This document shows positions 1-5,225 of a DNA stretch of 8,736 nucleotides, piece by piece. Position numbers and translations under genes: made by a program. Under the pieces are notes generated by a model that did not search any database, had not been told where the DNA came from, and was given only the letters and a program-made list of their open reading frames with translations. Positions within the stretch are counted from its first letter, which is position 1, and the number at the start of each line of letters is the position of its first letter. Source of the DNA: Pseudomonadota bacterium (GTDB lineage Bacteria > Pseudomonadota > Alphaproteobacteria > Sphingomonadales > Sphingomonadaceae); assembly GCA_023427285.1 (NCBI GenBank), contig JAEZBH010000425.1:1-8736 (forward strand). Direction: 5' to 3'.

Positions 1-3
1 CCA
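1..3 (+). tRNA. 3' CCA end of a tRNA lying upstream of the window (probably a second tRNA-Asp)
   Basis: The window opens with CCA, followed by a trailer hairpin and terminator that nearly copy those directly after the intact tRNA-Asp CCA at 355-357. By this parallel the first three bases are the last three of another tRNA, most simply a tandem copy of tRNA-Asp. The body of that tRNA is outside the window, so its identity is inferred only. Confidence 0.6.
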
Positions 4-27
4 CTTTCCCTCGGGAAAGTGAACATG

Positions 28-54
28 AAAAAGCCGCCTTCGGGCGGCTTTTTT
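28..54 (+). terminator. Rho-independent terminator of the upstream tRNA
   Basis: The stem AAGCCGCC / GGCGGCTT closes a TTCG tetraloop at 39-42. It is preceded by an A-run and followed by a T-run (49-54), so the stem can extend to 11 bp with A-U pairs. A separate 8-bp hairpin at 2-21 (CACTTTCC / GGAAAGTG) lies directly upstream and includes the CA of the CCA end, forming the tRNA trailer. Confidence 0.9.
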
Positions 55-57
55 CGT

Positions 58-237
58 ATGCGCGGCATACTCGATGCGGGGTATTTGGTCCACTCGCCAC
101 TGCCGCTCCTTCACCGATTCAAATCTCCAGCCGGGTTCCGGGTCGCACGCGTTGCTGCTTTCGGGGCGCTGTGCCTGAGTATTTTCGGGTGCCTGTAAAA
201 TTTGTTCGGGAAATGTAATTTCTTGTGTTGAGAGCGC
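58..237. other. Spacer between two tRNA units; no gene seen
   Basis: This 180-bp stretch between the first terminator and the tRNA-Asp promoter holds no convincing coding frame, tRNA fold or strong repeat. It ends in an AT-richer tract (about 197-230) just upstream of the -35 box, which could act as an UP-like element; that is inference. Confidence 0.5.
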
Positions 238-266
238 TTGACAGGGAAGGGCTAAACCCGTACTTA
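238..266 (+). promoter_or_regulatory. sigma-70-type promoter of tRNA-Asp
   Basis: A perfect -35 box TTGACA (238-243) is followed by a 17-bp spacer and TACTTA (261-266) as the -10 box. The expected start point near 273 lies about 8 bp before the mature tRNA 5' end. The discriminator after the -10 is C/G-rich (CCCGCCC), a feature associated with stringent control of stable-RNA promoters; that regulatory reading is inference. Confidence 0.8.
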
Positions 267-280
267 CCCGCCCACACCAC

Positions 281-357
281 GCGGGTGTAGCTCAGTTGGT
301 TAGAGTGCCGGCCTGTCACGCCGGAGGTCGCGGGTTCGAGCCCCGTCACTCGCGCCA
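281..357 (+). tRNA. tRNA-Asp (anticodon GTC)
   Basis: A 77-nt cloverleaf is visible. The acceptor stem GCGGGTG pairs with CACTCGC (one G-U pair), followed by discriminator G and an encoded CCA (355-357). The D arm is GCTCAGTTGGTTAGAGT, the anticodon stem is CCGGC / GCCGG around loop CT-GTC-AC with GTC at 315-317, and the T arm holds GGTTCGAGCC. It reads GAC/GAU codons as aspartate. It has its own promoter upstream and a terminator directly downstream, so it is a single-gene unit. A near-identical trailer at the window start implies a second copy just upstream. Confidence 0.98.
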
Positions 358-412
358 CTTTCCTTTCAGGAAAGTGAAAATGAAAAAGCCGCCTTAGGGC
401 GGCTTTTTTCGT
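355..412 (+). repeat. Direct repeat, copy 2: tRNA-Asp 3' end, trailer hairpin and terminator
   Basis: This is the second copy of the segment at 1-57. The trailer hairpin CACTTTCC / GGAAAGTG (356-376) uses the CA of the tRNA CCA as part of its 5' arm, so forming it would compete with a free tRNA 3' end until the trailer is cut away. Confidence 0.85.
383..409. terminator. Terminator of tRNA-Asp, probably bidirectional
   Basis: An 8-bp GC-rich stem (AAGCCGCC 386-393 / GGCGGCTT 398-405) with loop TTAG is flanked by an A-run on the left and a T-run on the right. On the plus strand it ends the tRNA-Asp transcript. On the minus strand the flanking A-run becomes a T-run, so it can also stop the converging transcript of the chorismate mutase unit, whose last stop codon is about 55 bp away. 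Confidence 0.88.
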
Positions 413-453
413 TTCAGGCCAAGCGTTTGTTTCGAGCTGCTGAGGCAGTGGGT

Positions 454-474
454 GAAGCGCGCTCAGCGCGCTTC
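454..474. other. Perfect 10-bp inverted repeat at the chorismate mutase stop codon
   Basis: GAAGCGCGCT (454-463) and AGCGCGCTTC (465-474) form a near-palindrome with a single central base. In RNA it would fold as an 8-bp stem with loop CTCAG, or CTGAG on the minus strand. It covers the TGA stop of the chorismate mutase gene (463-465). No T-run follows on either strand, so it is more likely an mRNA 3'-end stabiliser than a terminator. Confidence 0.6.
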
Positions 475-789
475 CGTTTCCCGAATCTCATCAAAGCGCA
501 CGAACTCATGGGCGATGCTGTACTCAACCATCTGTTCGTACAGTTGCTCAACCAGATCGGTCGGCATGCCAATGCGTTCGGCCTCTGTCTTGGCCTTGTT
601 GATGACGTCGGCCTTGCGGGCTTCGTCGCGCACGGCGCCCCGATCCTGCTTGATACGCGCCGCAGCTTCGATGAAGTCCAGCCGCTGGCGCAGCAGGCGA
701 ACAATGGCGCGGTCGAGCGCATCGATATTGGCGCGCACCTCCACCATTGTGGTGACGGTTTTGGGATCAGCAATGTTTTCAGCGGTCAC
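463..789 (-). CDS. Chorismate mutase, AroQ class (PchB-like fold)
   Basis: The predicted product is 108 aa and would convert chorismate to prephenate, the branch to phenylalanine and tyrosine, in the cytoplasm. The all-helical AroQ pattern is clear: VRANIDALD at 18-26, RQRLDFIEAAARIK at 34-47, AVRDEAR at 52-58 and a C-terminal helix with SIAHEF at 91-96. Aligned to PchB, R19, R36 and K47 match its catalytic R14, R31 and K42; the fourth position (PchB Q90) is E95. I chose the GTG start at 789 because it overlaps the end of the DUF2842 gene by 11 nt, as expected in a coupled operon. The in-frame ATG at 747 has no ribosome site and would leave only 14 aa less. The longer ATG start at 885 lies deep inside the neighbour. 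It is the last gene of the minus-strand unit. Isochorismate-pyruvate lyase activity is possible by homology but there is no siderophore context. Confidence 0.9.
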   Translation of the reverse strand: MTAENIADPKTVTTMVEVRANIDALDRAIVRLLRQRLDFIEAAARIKQDRGAVRDEARKADVINKAKTEAERIGMPTDLVEQLYEQMVEYSIAHEFVRFDEIRETEAR

Positions 790-1000
790 GACGCACCCAC
801 CAGGAACCGGTTTCCATCCACACAAGCACGGAGCGCATCGGGAAGATCCAGACGATGCCGAAGAAGGTGTAGAGGGCAACCTCAAGGATGATGTTGAGGC
901 GAGGCAGCACAGAGAGCAGCCCCGCGACGATCAGGCAATAAAGGGTCAGCCCGCCCACAACAAGGAAGACGCCCATCAATTTACGTTGGCTCTGGGTCAT
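779..1000 (-). CDS. DUF2842 family small inner-membrane protein
   Basis: The product is 73 aa with a short basic N-terminus (QRKL), a first hydrophobic segment at about 9-31, a short polar turn (PRLN) and a second at about 38-60, ending in a basic WWVRRDR tail. The pattern RKLMG, then a YCLIVAGLL-like helix, then VALYTFFGIVWIFPM and LVWM, fits DUF2842, a two-helix family of unknown function typical of alphaproteobacteria. The start at 1000 overlaps the Nudix stop as ATGA and is preceded by GAAAGG about 4 nt upstream, so translation is probably coupled. An earlier in-frame ATG at 1063 lies inside the Nudix gene and is rejected. Its stop overlaps the start of chorismate mutase. No function can be assigned from sequence. 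Confidence 0.85.
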   Translation of the reverse strand: MTQSQRKLMGVFLVVGGLTLYCLIVAGLLSVLPRLNIILEVALYTFFGIVWIFPMRSVLVWMETGSWWVRRDR

Positions 1001-1455
1001 GCGCCTTTCGTACCAGCGGCGCGGGAGAAAGCCAGTGCGATGATTTCGCGCGTCTTCTCCCACATGGGAAGGTCTGCCGTTTCGGCATGGGTGAACCAGC
1101 GGGCATCGCGTGCATCATCCCCGGCAACGGGCTCTCCGGCAGCCGCGGTGCCCCAGAAGTCGATCAGGGTGTAATGGCGGCGGGTACGTCCATCATCATC
1201 GGTCTCGATCAGGTCGATCACGTCGAGCAGATCGCGAACCTCAACCTCAAGGCCGGTTTCCTCAAACGCCTCCCGCTTGGCGGCCTCGCGCACCGTTTCG
1301 CCCAGATGCTGCATGCCGCCCGGAATGCTCCAGTAACCCGCGCGAGGCGGCTTGCCGCGCTGGATGAGCAGAACCTTGTCGTTGCGGATGACGGCGACGC
1401 CCACGCCCACCAGCGGCTTGTCGGTATAGGTGCGGGAATCGCTTGATCCGGACAT
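997..1455 (-). CDS. Nudix hydrolase, ADP-ribose pyrophosphatase-like
   Basis: The product is 152 aa with a complete Nudix box at 47-69 (G-x5-E-x7-REAFEETGL), including the metal-binding REXXEE core at 61-66. It hydrolyses a nucleoside diphosphate linked to another moiety. The N-terminal strand VGVGVAVIR, then VLLIQRGKPPRAGYWSIPGG before the box, and the DVIDLI stretch after it resemble small ADP-ribose pyrophosphatase/MutT-like proteins, but substrate cannot be fixed from sequence. The ATG at 1455 is preceded by AAAAGGAT (1461-1468) at good spacing. It lies 58 bp downstream of the cyclo-ligase stop and overlaps DUF2842 by 4 nt (ATGA). The ribosome site may be masked by a local hairpin (see 1461-1481). 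It probably serves housekeeping cleanup of nucleotide derivatives. Confidence 0.93.
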   Translation of the reverse strand: MSGSSDSRTYTDKPLVGVGVAVIRNDKVLLIQRGKPPRAGYWSIPGGMQHLGETVREAAKREAFEETGLEVEVRDLLDVIDLIETDDDGRTRRHYTLIDFWGTAAAGEPVAGDDARDARWFTHAETADLPMWEKTREIIALAFSRAAGTKGA

Positions 1456-1460
1456 GGTTT

Positions 1461-1481
1461 ATCCTTTTATCCCAGAAGGAT
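1461..1481 (-). promoter_or_regulatory. Hairpin covering the Nudix ribosome-binding site
   Basis: On the minus strand ATCCTT pairs with AAGGAT across a 9-nt loop, 6 bp in all. The second arm is the Shine-Dalgarno sequence of the Nudix gene, so folding would hide it. The stem is short; whether it forms in vivo is uncertain. Confidence 0.35.
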
Positions 1482-1513
1482 GTAGGCGGATGCTCTTCTG
1501 TTGAAGCAAAAGC

Positions 1514-2119
1514 TCAGCCGGTGATTTCAAGCCATTGCGTCGGCGTGGCGATTGCATCGAGACGCTGGTCATGCGCCTCGGCCTCAAGCCGGTCAACGAT
1601 CTGAACGTCGAAGGCGAGGCCGATGGCCCGAACGGGGGCGTCGCGCCGCAGGAGTTCCAGTGTTCGGTCATAGTGGCCGCCGCCCTGGCCCAGGCGGATG
1701 CCATAACGATCAACCGCCACCAGCGGGACCAGTACCACGTCTGGCGCAACGACGGGAGCAGTGGCGGGCGGCTCATGAATGCCGTGCAGGCCGGGCGCGA
1801 TGACCGTGTGGCGGTCAATCGCGTGAAAGGTGAGGGGCGCATTGGGGTGGGTGCGGGGCAGGGCGACAGTGACGCCAGAGGCCAGCAGGTGCGCCTCAAT
1901 CGCGCCGGGGTCGATTTCCCACGGCGTTGGCCGGTAACCGGCAACGGCGCGTGCGTCTTGAAGGTGGGGAATAACCTGCGCGGCCAGCGCTTCGGCGATG
2001 TGCCGTTCCGCCTCGGGACCCTCAGCCCGCACGGACTGGACGAAACTGCGACGGGCCTGCCGCATGGCGGCGCGCAGTTCGGTTTTGGGGAGTCCGGTTG
2101 GGGGGAGTGATTGTGTCAT
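1514..2119 (-). CDS. ygfA: 5-formyltetrahydrofolate cyclo-ligase
   Basis: The 201-aa product would use ATP to turn 5-formyl-THF into 5,10-methenyl-THF, returning a stored folate form to one-carbon metabolism in the cytoplasm. Family marks are the N-terminal K12-x-x-x-R16 motif (KTELR, then MRQARRS), GYRPTPWEID at 61-70, and the ATP/phosphate-binding VPLVAVDRYGIRLGQGGGHYD at about 131-151. The HDQRLDAIATPT segment at 183-194 matches the conserved C-terminal motif. Length is normal. It lies right behind the 6S RNA gene, the same neighbourhood as ssrS-ygfA in enterobacteria. The ATG at 2119 is only 8 nt from the inferred 6S RNA 3' end and has no Shine-Dalgarno sequence. No better in-frame start exists, because the next methionine (M19) would remove the KTELR motif. 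Confidence 0.95.
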   Translation of the reverse strand: MTQSLPPTGLPKTELRAAMRQARRSFVQSVRAEGPEAERHIAEALAAQVIPHLQDARAVAGYRPTPWEIDPGAIEAHLLASGVTVALPRTHPNAPLTFHAIDRHTVIAPGLHGIHEPPATAPVVAPDVVLVPLVAVDRYGIRLGQGGGHYDRTLELLRRDAPVRAIGLAFDVQIVDRLEAEAHDQRLDAIATPTQWLEITG

Positions 2120-2127
2120 GAGAAGGT

Positions 2128-2286
2128 GGCGGGACCGCTGGGGCCGTTGGCTGGATTATCCTCTGACGCCAGTAACGTCAGGTGGGGACCATGTAATGCA
2201 GACCAGGATCTGCTCAGGGACAGCCCCCTAGGATGTTTTTATCGCCTCAGGGATTATCTCTACGCTCGTACCTTGCAGTACCCGCC
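2128..2286 (-). ncRNA. ssrS: 6S RNA
   Basis: 6S RNA binds the housekeeping RNA polymerase holoenzyme by mimicking an open promoter. Here the 159-nt segment is closed by an 11-bp helix, GGCGGG(U)ACUGC at the 5' end with GCGGUCCCGCC at the 3' end, with one bulged U. The 5' side of the central bubble carries CCCUGAGGCGAU, close to E. coli 6S CCCUGAGCCGAU, the template of product RNA. The 3' side can form a small hairpin (CTGACG / CGTCAG, plus-strand 2163-2181). An apical stem begins with GGGG and ends with CCCC. Position between zapA and the 5-formyl-THF cyclo-ligase gene is the classic 6S location. A dedicated promoter fits the 5' end exactly. I have not run a covariance model. Confidence 0.88.
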
Positions 2287-2293
2287 GTTGACC

Positions 2294-2322
2294 AATCTAG
2301 GATGACTGGGGCTGCGGCTCAA
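2294..2322 (-). promoter_or_regulatory. Promoter of the 6S RNA, overlapping the zapA stop codon
   Basis: On the minus strand TTGAGC (2322-2317) is followed by exactly 17 bp and TAGATT (2299-2294). Seven bases later is G2286, the first base of the 6S closing helix. The first three bases of the -10 box are the TAG stop codon of zapA. The agreement between promoter geometry and RNA 5' end, found independently, supports both calls. Confidence 0.7.
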
Positions 2323-2623
2323 GGCTGAACGCCAAAGATTCTAAACGCTCCGCCAGGCGGAAAAGCCTTTGTTCCGCCTCGCCGGTGTCGGGCACAGGGT
2401 GGCCTCCCTCGGCAAGGCGGGATTTCAGGTCCATCAGCTCATCGGCAATCAGCAGGGAGGCCATCAGCAGCATCCGGCTTTCGCTGATCCGTCCGAGGGT
2501 TGCGGACAGGGATTCAACCTTTGAGTCAACATAACCGGCCAGACGTTCGAGCTGGGGTTCCTCCCCATCGCCGCAGACGAGGGAATATTGGCGTCCGCCA
2601 ACGGCAATTGTGACCTGACCCAC
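2297..2623 (-). CDS. zapA: Cell division protein ZapA
   Basis: The product is 108 aa. ZapA binds FtsZ and promotes bundling of its filaments at the division ring. The N-terminal domain shows VTIAVGGRQYSLVCGDGEE (4-22), LERLAGYVDSKVESL (25-39) and the family hallmark SRMLLMASLLIADELMDLK (49-67). A C-terminal amphipathic helix (about 82-101) fits the dimerising coiled coil. The start is GTG at 2623, backed by AAAGGAG 7 nt upstream; no better start is present. It follows the DUF4164-like gene by 34 bp, so the two are almost certainly cotranscribed. Its 3' end holds the 6S RNA promoter, and its TAG stop is part of that promoter's -10 box. Confidence 0.94.
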   Translation of the reverse strand: MGQVTIAVGGRQYSLVCGDGEEPQLERLAGYVDSKVESLSATLGRISESRMLLMASLLIADELMDLKSRLAEGGHPVPDTGEAEQRLFRLAERLESLAFSLEPQPQSS

Positions 2624-2657
2624 AGCTGACTCCTTTTGCGGTTATGGTTATTGCGGC

Positions 2658-3095
2658 TTAGCGCGCTTCTGCGTCCTCTGGCGTCGAGGCGGGCTCGACA
2701 TCCAGCTCTGCGATGAGGCGGTCAACACGGGCAAGTGCCTCGTTTGCGGCCTGCTCCAGTTCGGCGTGACGCGTCTCAAGCGCGGTTTTTTGCTGTTCCA
2801 GTTCAGCGTGGCGCGCCTCAAGTGCGGCGTGCTGCTGCTCCAGCGTATTATATTTCTGAAGCAAGGCGTCGTGCGCCTTGGCCATTTCCTCAACTTCCAT
2901 CTGAAGAAGGGCGTTGGCTTCCTCGAGATCCGGGCGCACGGCGTTCATGGCCTCAAGCAGCTGGCCCTGAAGCGTATCGCGCTCCTGGCGCAGGGCGGCG
3001 GCCTCGTTCTTCAGCGTGCGAACGCGGGTTTCGAGTCTGTCTTCAAGCAACTGTACGGCGGCGTCGAGCCGCTCGGTGGCACTCTGCAACGTCAT
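2658..3095 (-). CDS. DUF4164-like coiled-coil protein upstream of zapA
   Basis: The 145-aa product is almost entirely helical and charged, with leucine/alanine heptads from about residue 5 to 130 and no membrane segment or signal peptide. Its N-terminus (MTLQSATERLDAAVQLLEDRLETRV) resembles the small DUF4164 proteins often encoded just before alphaproteobacterial zapA; this family call is from memory of the pattern. It holds a 14-residue tandem duplication at 87-114. The start at 3095 is chosen over the in-frame ATG at 3134 because that ATG lies inside the -10 box of the promoter. The upstream GGATCAG is a weak ribosome site. Context suggests a role near the division machinery, but coiled coils match many proteins by composition, so function is open. 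Confidence 0.8.
   Translation of the reverse strand: MTLQSATERLDAAVQLLEDRLETRVRTLKNEAAALRQERDTLQGQLLEAMNAVRPDLEEANALLQMEVEEMAKAHDALLQKYNTLEQQHAALEARHAELEQQKTALETRHAELEQAANEALARVDRLIAELDVEPASTPEDAEAR
2754..2837 (-). repeat. Two tandem 42-bp units (14-residue coiled-coil repeat)
   Basis: Units 2754-2795 and 2796-2837 match at about four of five bases. They encode QQHAALEARHAELE and QQKTALETRHAELE, two heptads each. The in-frame length keeps the coiled-coil register, as expected for an internal duplication. Confidence 0.85.
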
Positions 3096-3129
3096 TGTGA
3101 TTCTGATCCGTTGGAAAAATTTCGCAGAA

Positions 3130-3159
3130 AGCATAGGGCCGTGTGACCAAATGCGTCAA
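3130..3159 (-). promoter_or_regulatory. Promoter of the coiled-coil gene / zapA unit
   Basis: On the minus strand TTGACG (3159-3154), an 18-bp spacer and TATGCT (3135-3130) form a good sigma-70-type promoter. The expected start lies near 3123, giving a leader of about 28 nt before the ATG at 3095. The alternative ATG at 3134 is part of the -10 box itself. Confidence 0.72.
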
Positions 3160-3188
3160 CTCGCCGTGCGGTGAATGCGTGGCCGTGG

Positions 3189-3216
3189 TTGACCTTCGCG
3201 CGTCCATCCCTATTGT
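3189..3216 (+). promoter_or_regulatory. Promoter of tkt and the sugar-phosphate cluster
   Basis: TTGACC (3189-3194), a 16-bp spacer and TATTGT (3211-3216) precede an expected start near 3223. The leader to the tkt ATG is then about 32 nt. Its -35 box lies 29 bp from the -35 box of the divergent promoter, so the two are back to back and a factor bound between them could affect both. I see no clear operator palindrome there. Confidence 0.68.
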
Positions 3217-3254
3217 GCGCGCGATTTCCCAGCGTTCAAATCGCAGCGAGTGCC

Positions 3255-5225
3255 ATGACTGTTTCTCACAAAGATATGGCGAATGCCATCCGTGCCCTGA
3301 GCATGGATGCGGTCGAAAAAGCCAAATCGGGTCACCCGGGCATGCCGATGGGCATGGCGGATGTCGCAACCGTCCTCTTCACCAAGGTGATGAAGTACGA
3401 TCCCAGCGATTCCCACTGGGCGGACCGCGACCGCTTCATCCTCTCTGCCGGCCACGGCTCGATGCTCATCTACTCGCTGCTGCATCTGACCGGCTACGAG
3501 CGCCCGACGCTCGATGATCTCAAGAACTTCCGCCAGCTCCACAGCCCGTGCGCCGGTCACCCGGAATACGGCGAACTGCCGGGCGTCGAGATGACCACCG
3601 GCCCGCTGGGTCAGGGTCTGGCGACCTCCGTCGGCTTCGCGCTGGCCGAGCGTCACCTGAACGCCCAGTACGGTGATGACCTCGTCAGCCACTACACCTA
3701 CGTGATCGCCGGTGACGGCTGCCTCATGGAAGGCGTCTCGCAGGAAGCGATCTCGCTGGCCGGTCACCTTGGCCTTGGCCGCCTGATCGTGCTGTGGGAC
3801 GACAACGATATCTCCATCGACGGTCCGATCAGCCTGACCTCGTCGGAAGACATGGCGAAGCGCTTTGACGCGGCAGGCTGGCACGTTCAGCGCGTTGACG
3901 GCCACGATCCGGAAGCTGTCGAGGCAGCGATTCGCGCAGCGCAAAACGATCCGCGCCCGTCGCTGATCGGCTGCAAGACCGTGATCGGCTTTGGCGCGCC
4001 CACCAAGAAGGGCACCGCTGGCGTTCATGGCTCGCCGCTGGGCGCTTCGGAAATCGAAGGCGCACGCGAGGCTCTGGGCTGGCCGTATGCGCCGTTCGAG
4101 ATTCCGGCAGAGGTGCTGGAGGCATGGCGCACGGCAGGCAAGCGCGGCTCGGCTGATCGTGCGGCATGGCTGGAGCGCTTCAAGGCGGCACCGGCTGACG
4201 TGCAGGCTGAGTTCGAGCGCCGGATGCGCGGCGAACTGCCGGGCAACTTCGGTGAGGCCAACAAGACCTACATCGACGGCCTGATCGCCAACCCGCAGAA
4301 GGTGGCGACCCGCAAGGCCTCGGAAATGGCGCTGGAGGCCATCAACGCGGCACTGCCGGAAACCGTTGGCGGCTCGGCTGACCTGACCGGCTCCAACAAC
4401 ACCAAGACCAAGAACCAGGCGATTCTGGACAAGGACAACTACGGCGGCCGTTACATTCACTACGGCATCCGCGAGTTCGGCATGGCCGCTGCCATGAACG
4501 GTCTGGCCCTGCACGGCGGCGTTGTTCCTTACGGCGGCACGTTCTTCGTGTTCACCGACTACTGCCGTCCGGCGATCCGCCTGTCGGCAATCCAGCATCA
4601 GCGCGTGGTCTATGTGATGACCCACGACTCGATTGGCCTTGGCGAGGATGGTCCGACCCACCAGCCGATCGAGCATCTGGCCTCGTTCCGCGCCATGCCG
4701 AACGTGAAGGTGCTCCGTCCGGCCGACGTGGTGGAAACCGCCGAGTGCTGGCAGCTGGCGCTGGAGAACGCGCACGGCCCGTCCATTCTGGCGCTCACCC
4801 GTCAGAACCTGCCGCAGCTGCGTCTCGAAGCCTCTGAAAACCTGTCGGCTCGCGGTGCCTACCTCCTGCGGGCTGCGGCGGATGCGCGCGTCACCCTGAT
4901 CGCGACCGGCTCCGAGGTCCATATTGCACTTGAGGCGGCAGACCTGCTGGCCGCCAAGGGCGTGGCCGCGGAAGTCGTCTCCATGCCGTCGTGGGAACTG
5001 TTCGATGCGCAGCCGGCAGACTACCGCCGCGATGTGCTGAAGCCGGGCACGCTGAAGGTCTCCATTGAGGCGGCCTCGACGTTTGGTTGGCAGAAGTATG
5101 TGGGTGACAAGGGGCTCATGCTCGGCATTGACCGCTTCGGCGCGAGCGCCCCGGCTGAGGAACTTTATGATTTCTTCGGTCTGACCCCCAACAAGATTGC
5201 AGAAGCAGTAAGCGCTGCGCTATAG
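3255..5225 (+). CDS. tkt: Transketolase
   Basis: The 656-aa product is a full-length ThDP-dependent transketolase that moves two-carbon ketol units between sugar phosphates in the non-oxidative pentose phosphate and Calvin pathways. The ThDP/metal motif runs GDG (153-155) to N184. Active-site histidines known from the family are visible: H27 in SGHPG, H67 in GHGS, H101, H457 and H469. E407 in REFGMA is the glutamate that activates the cofactor, and D465 in GEDGPTHQP contacts substrate. Domains are PP (about 1-320), Pyr (about 340-515) and C-terminal. The ATG at 3255 is chosen: a GTG at 3171 would add 28 unrelated residues and lies upstream of the promoter. The ribosome site before 3255 is weak (GCGAG). 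It heads the plus-strand cluster, 46 bp before gap. Confidence 0.97.
   Translation: MTVSHKDMANAIRALSMDAVEKAKSGHPGMPMGMADVATVLFTKVMKYDPSDSHWADRDRFILSAGHGSMLIYSLLHLTGYERPTLDDLKNFRQLHSPCAGHPEYGELPGVEMTTGPLGQGLATSVGFALAERHLNAQYGDDLVSHYTYVIAGDGCLMEGVSQEAISLAGHLGLGRLIVLWDDNDISIDGPISLTSSEDMAKRFDAAGWHVQRVDGHDPEAVEAAIRAAQNDPRPSLIGCKTVIGFGAPTKKGTAGVHGSPLGASEIEGAREALGWPYAPFEIPAEVLEAWRTAGKRGSADRAAWLERFKAAPADVQAEFERRMRGELPGNFGEANKTYIDGLIANPQKVATRKASEMALEAINAALPETVGGSADLTGSNNTKTKNQAILDKDNYGGRYIHYGIREFGMAAAMNGLALHGGVVPYGGTFFVFTDYCRPAIRLSAIQHQRVVYVMTHDSIGLGEDGPTHQPIEHLASFRAMPNVKVLRPADVVETAECWQLALENAHGPSILALTRQNLPQLRLEASENLSARGAYLLRAAADARVTLIATGSEVHIALEAADLLAAKGVAAEVVSMPSWELFDAQPADYRRDVLKPGTLKVSIEAASTFGWQKYVGDKGLMLGIDRFGASAPAEELYDFFGLTPNKIAEAVSAAL

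Larger units (their letters stand above)
1..57 (+). repeat. Direct repeat, copy 1: tRNA 3' end, trailer hairpin and terminator
   Basis: Positions 1-57 and 355-412 align almost throughout. Differences are confined to the first hairpin loop (CTCG against TTTCA), one base in the linker and the terminator loop (TTCG against TTAG). Both stems are kept in both copies while the loops drift, which suggests duplication of a tRNA unit followed by selection on the RNA structures. Confidence 0.85.

Noticed and set aside
119..358. 79-residue minus-strand frame across the tRNA-Asp
   Set aside because: It runs antisense through a complete tRNA gene and its promoter.
452..1174. 240-residue plus-strand frame across the chorismate mutase, DUF2842 and Nudix genes
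   Set aside because: It is antisense to three recognisable, tightly overlapping genes, and has no family resemblance or ribosome site.
2111..2305. Small plus-strand frames across the 6S RNA gene
   Set aside because: The region folds as 6S RNA on the minus strand and the frames have no ribosome site or resemblance to known proteins.
3096..3134. N-terminal extension of the coiled-coil protein from the ATG at 3134
   Set aside because: This ATG forms part of the -10 box TATGCT, so the transcript would start downstream of it.
3171..3254. N-terminal extension of transketolase from the GTG at 3171
   Set aside because: It would start upstream of a good promoter, adds 28 residues unlike any transketolase start, and the family N-terminus begins at the ATG at 3255.
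3210..4922. 570-residue open frame on the minus strand across tkt
   Set aside because: It is antisense to a fully conserved transketolase. Long antisense frames are usual in GC-rich genes, and its translation shows no recognisable domain.
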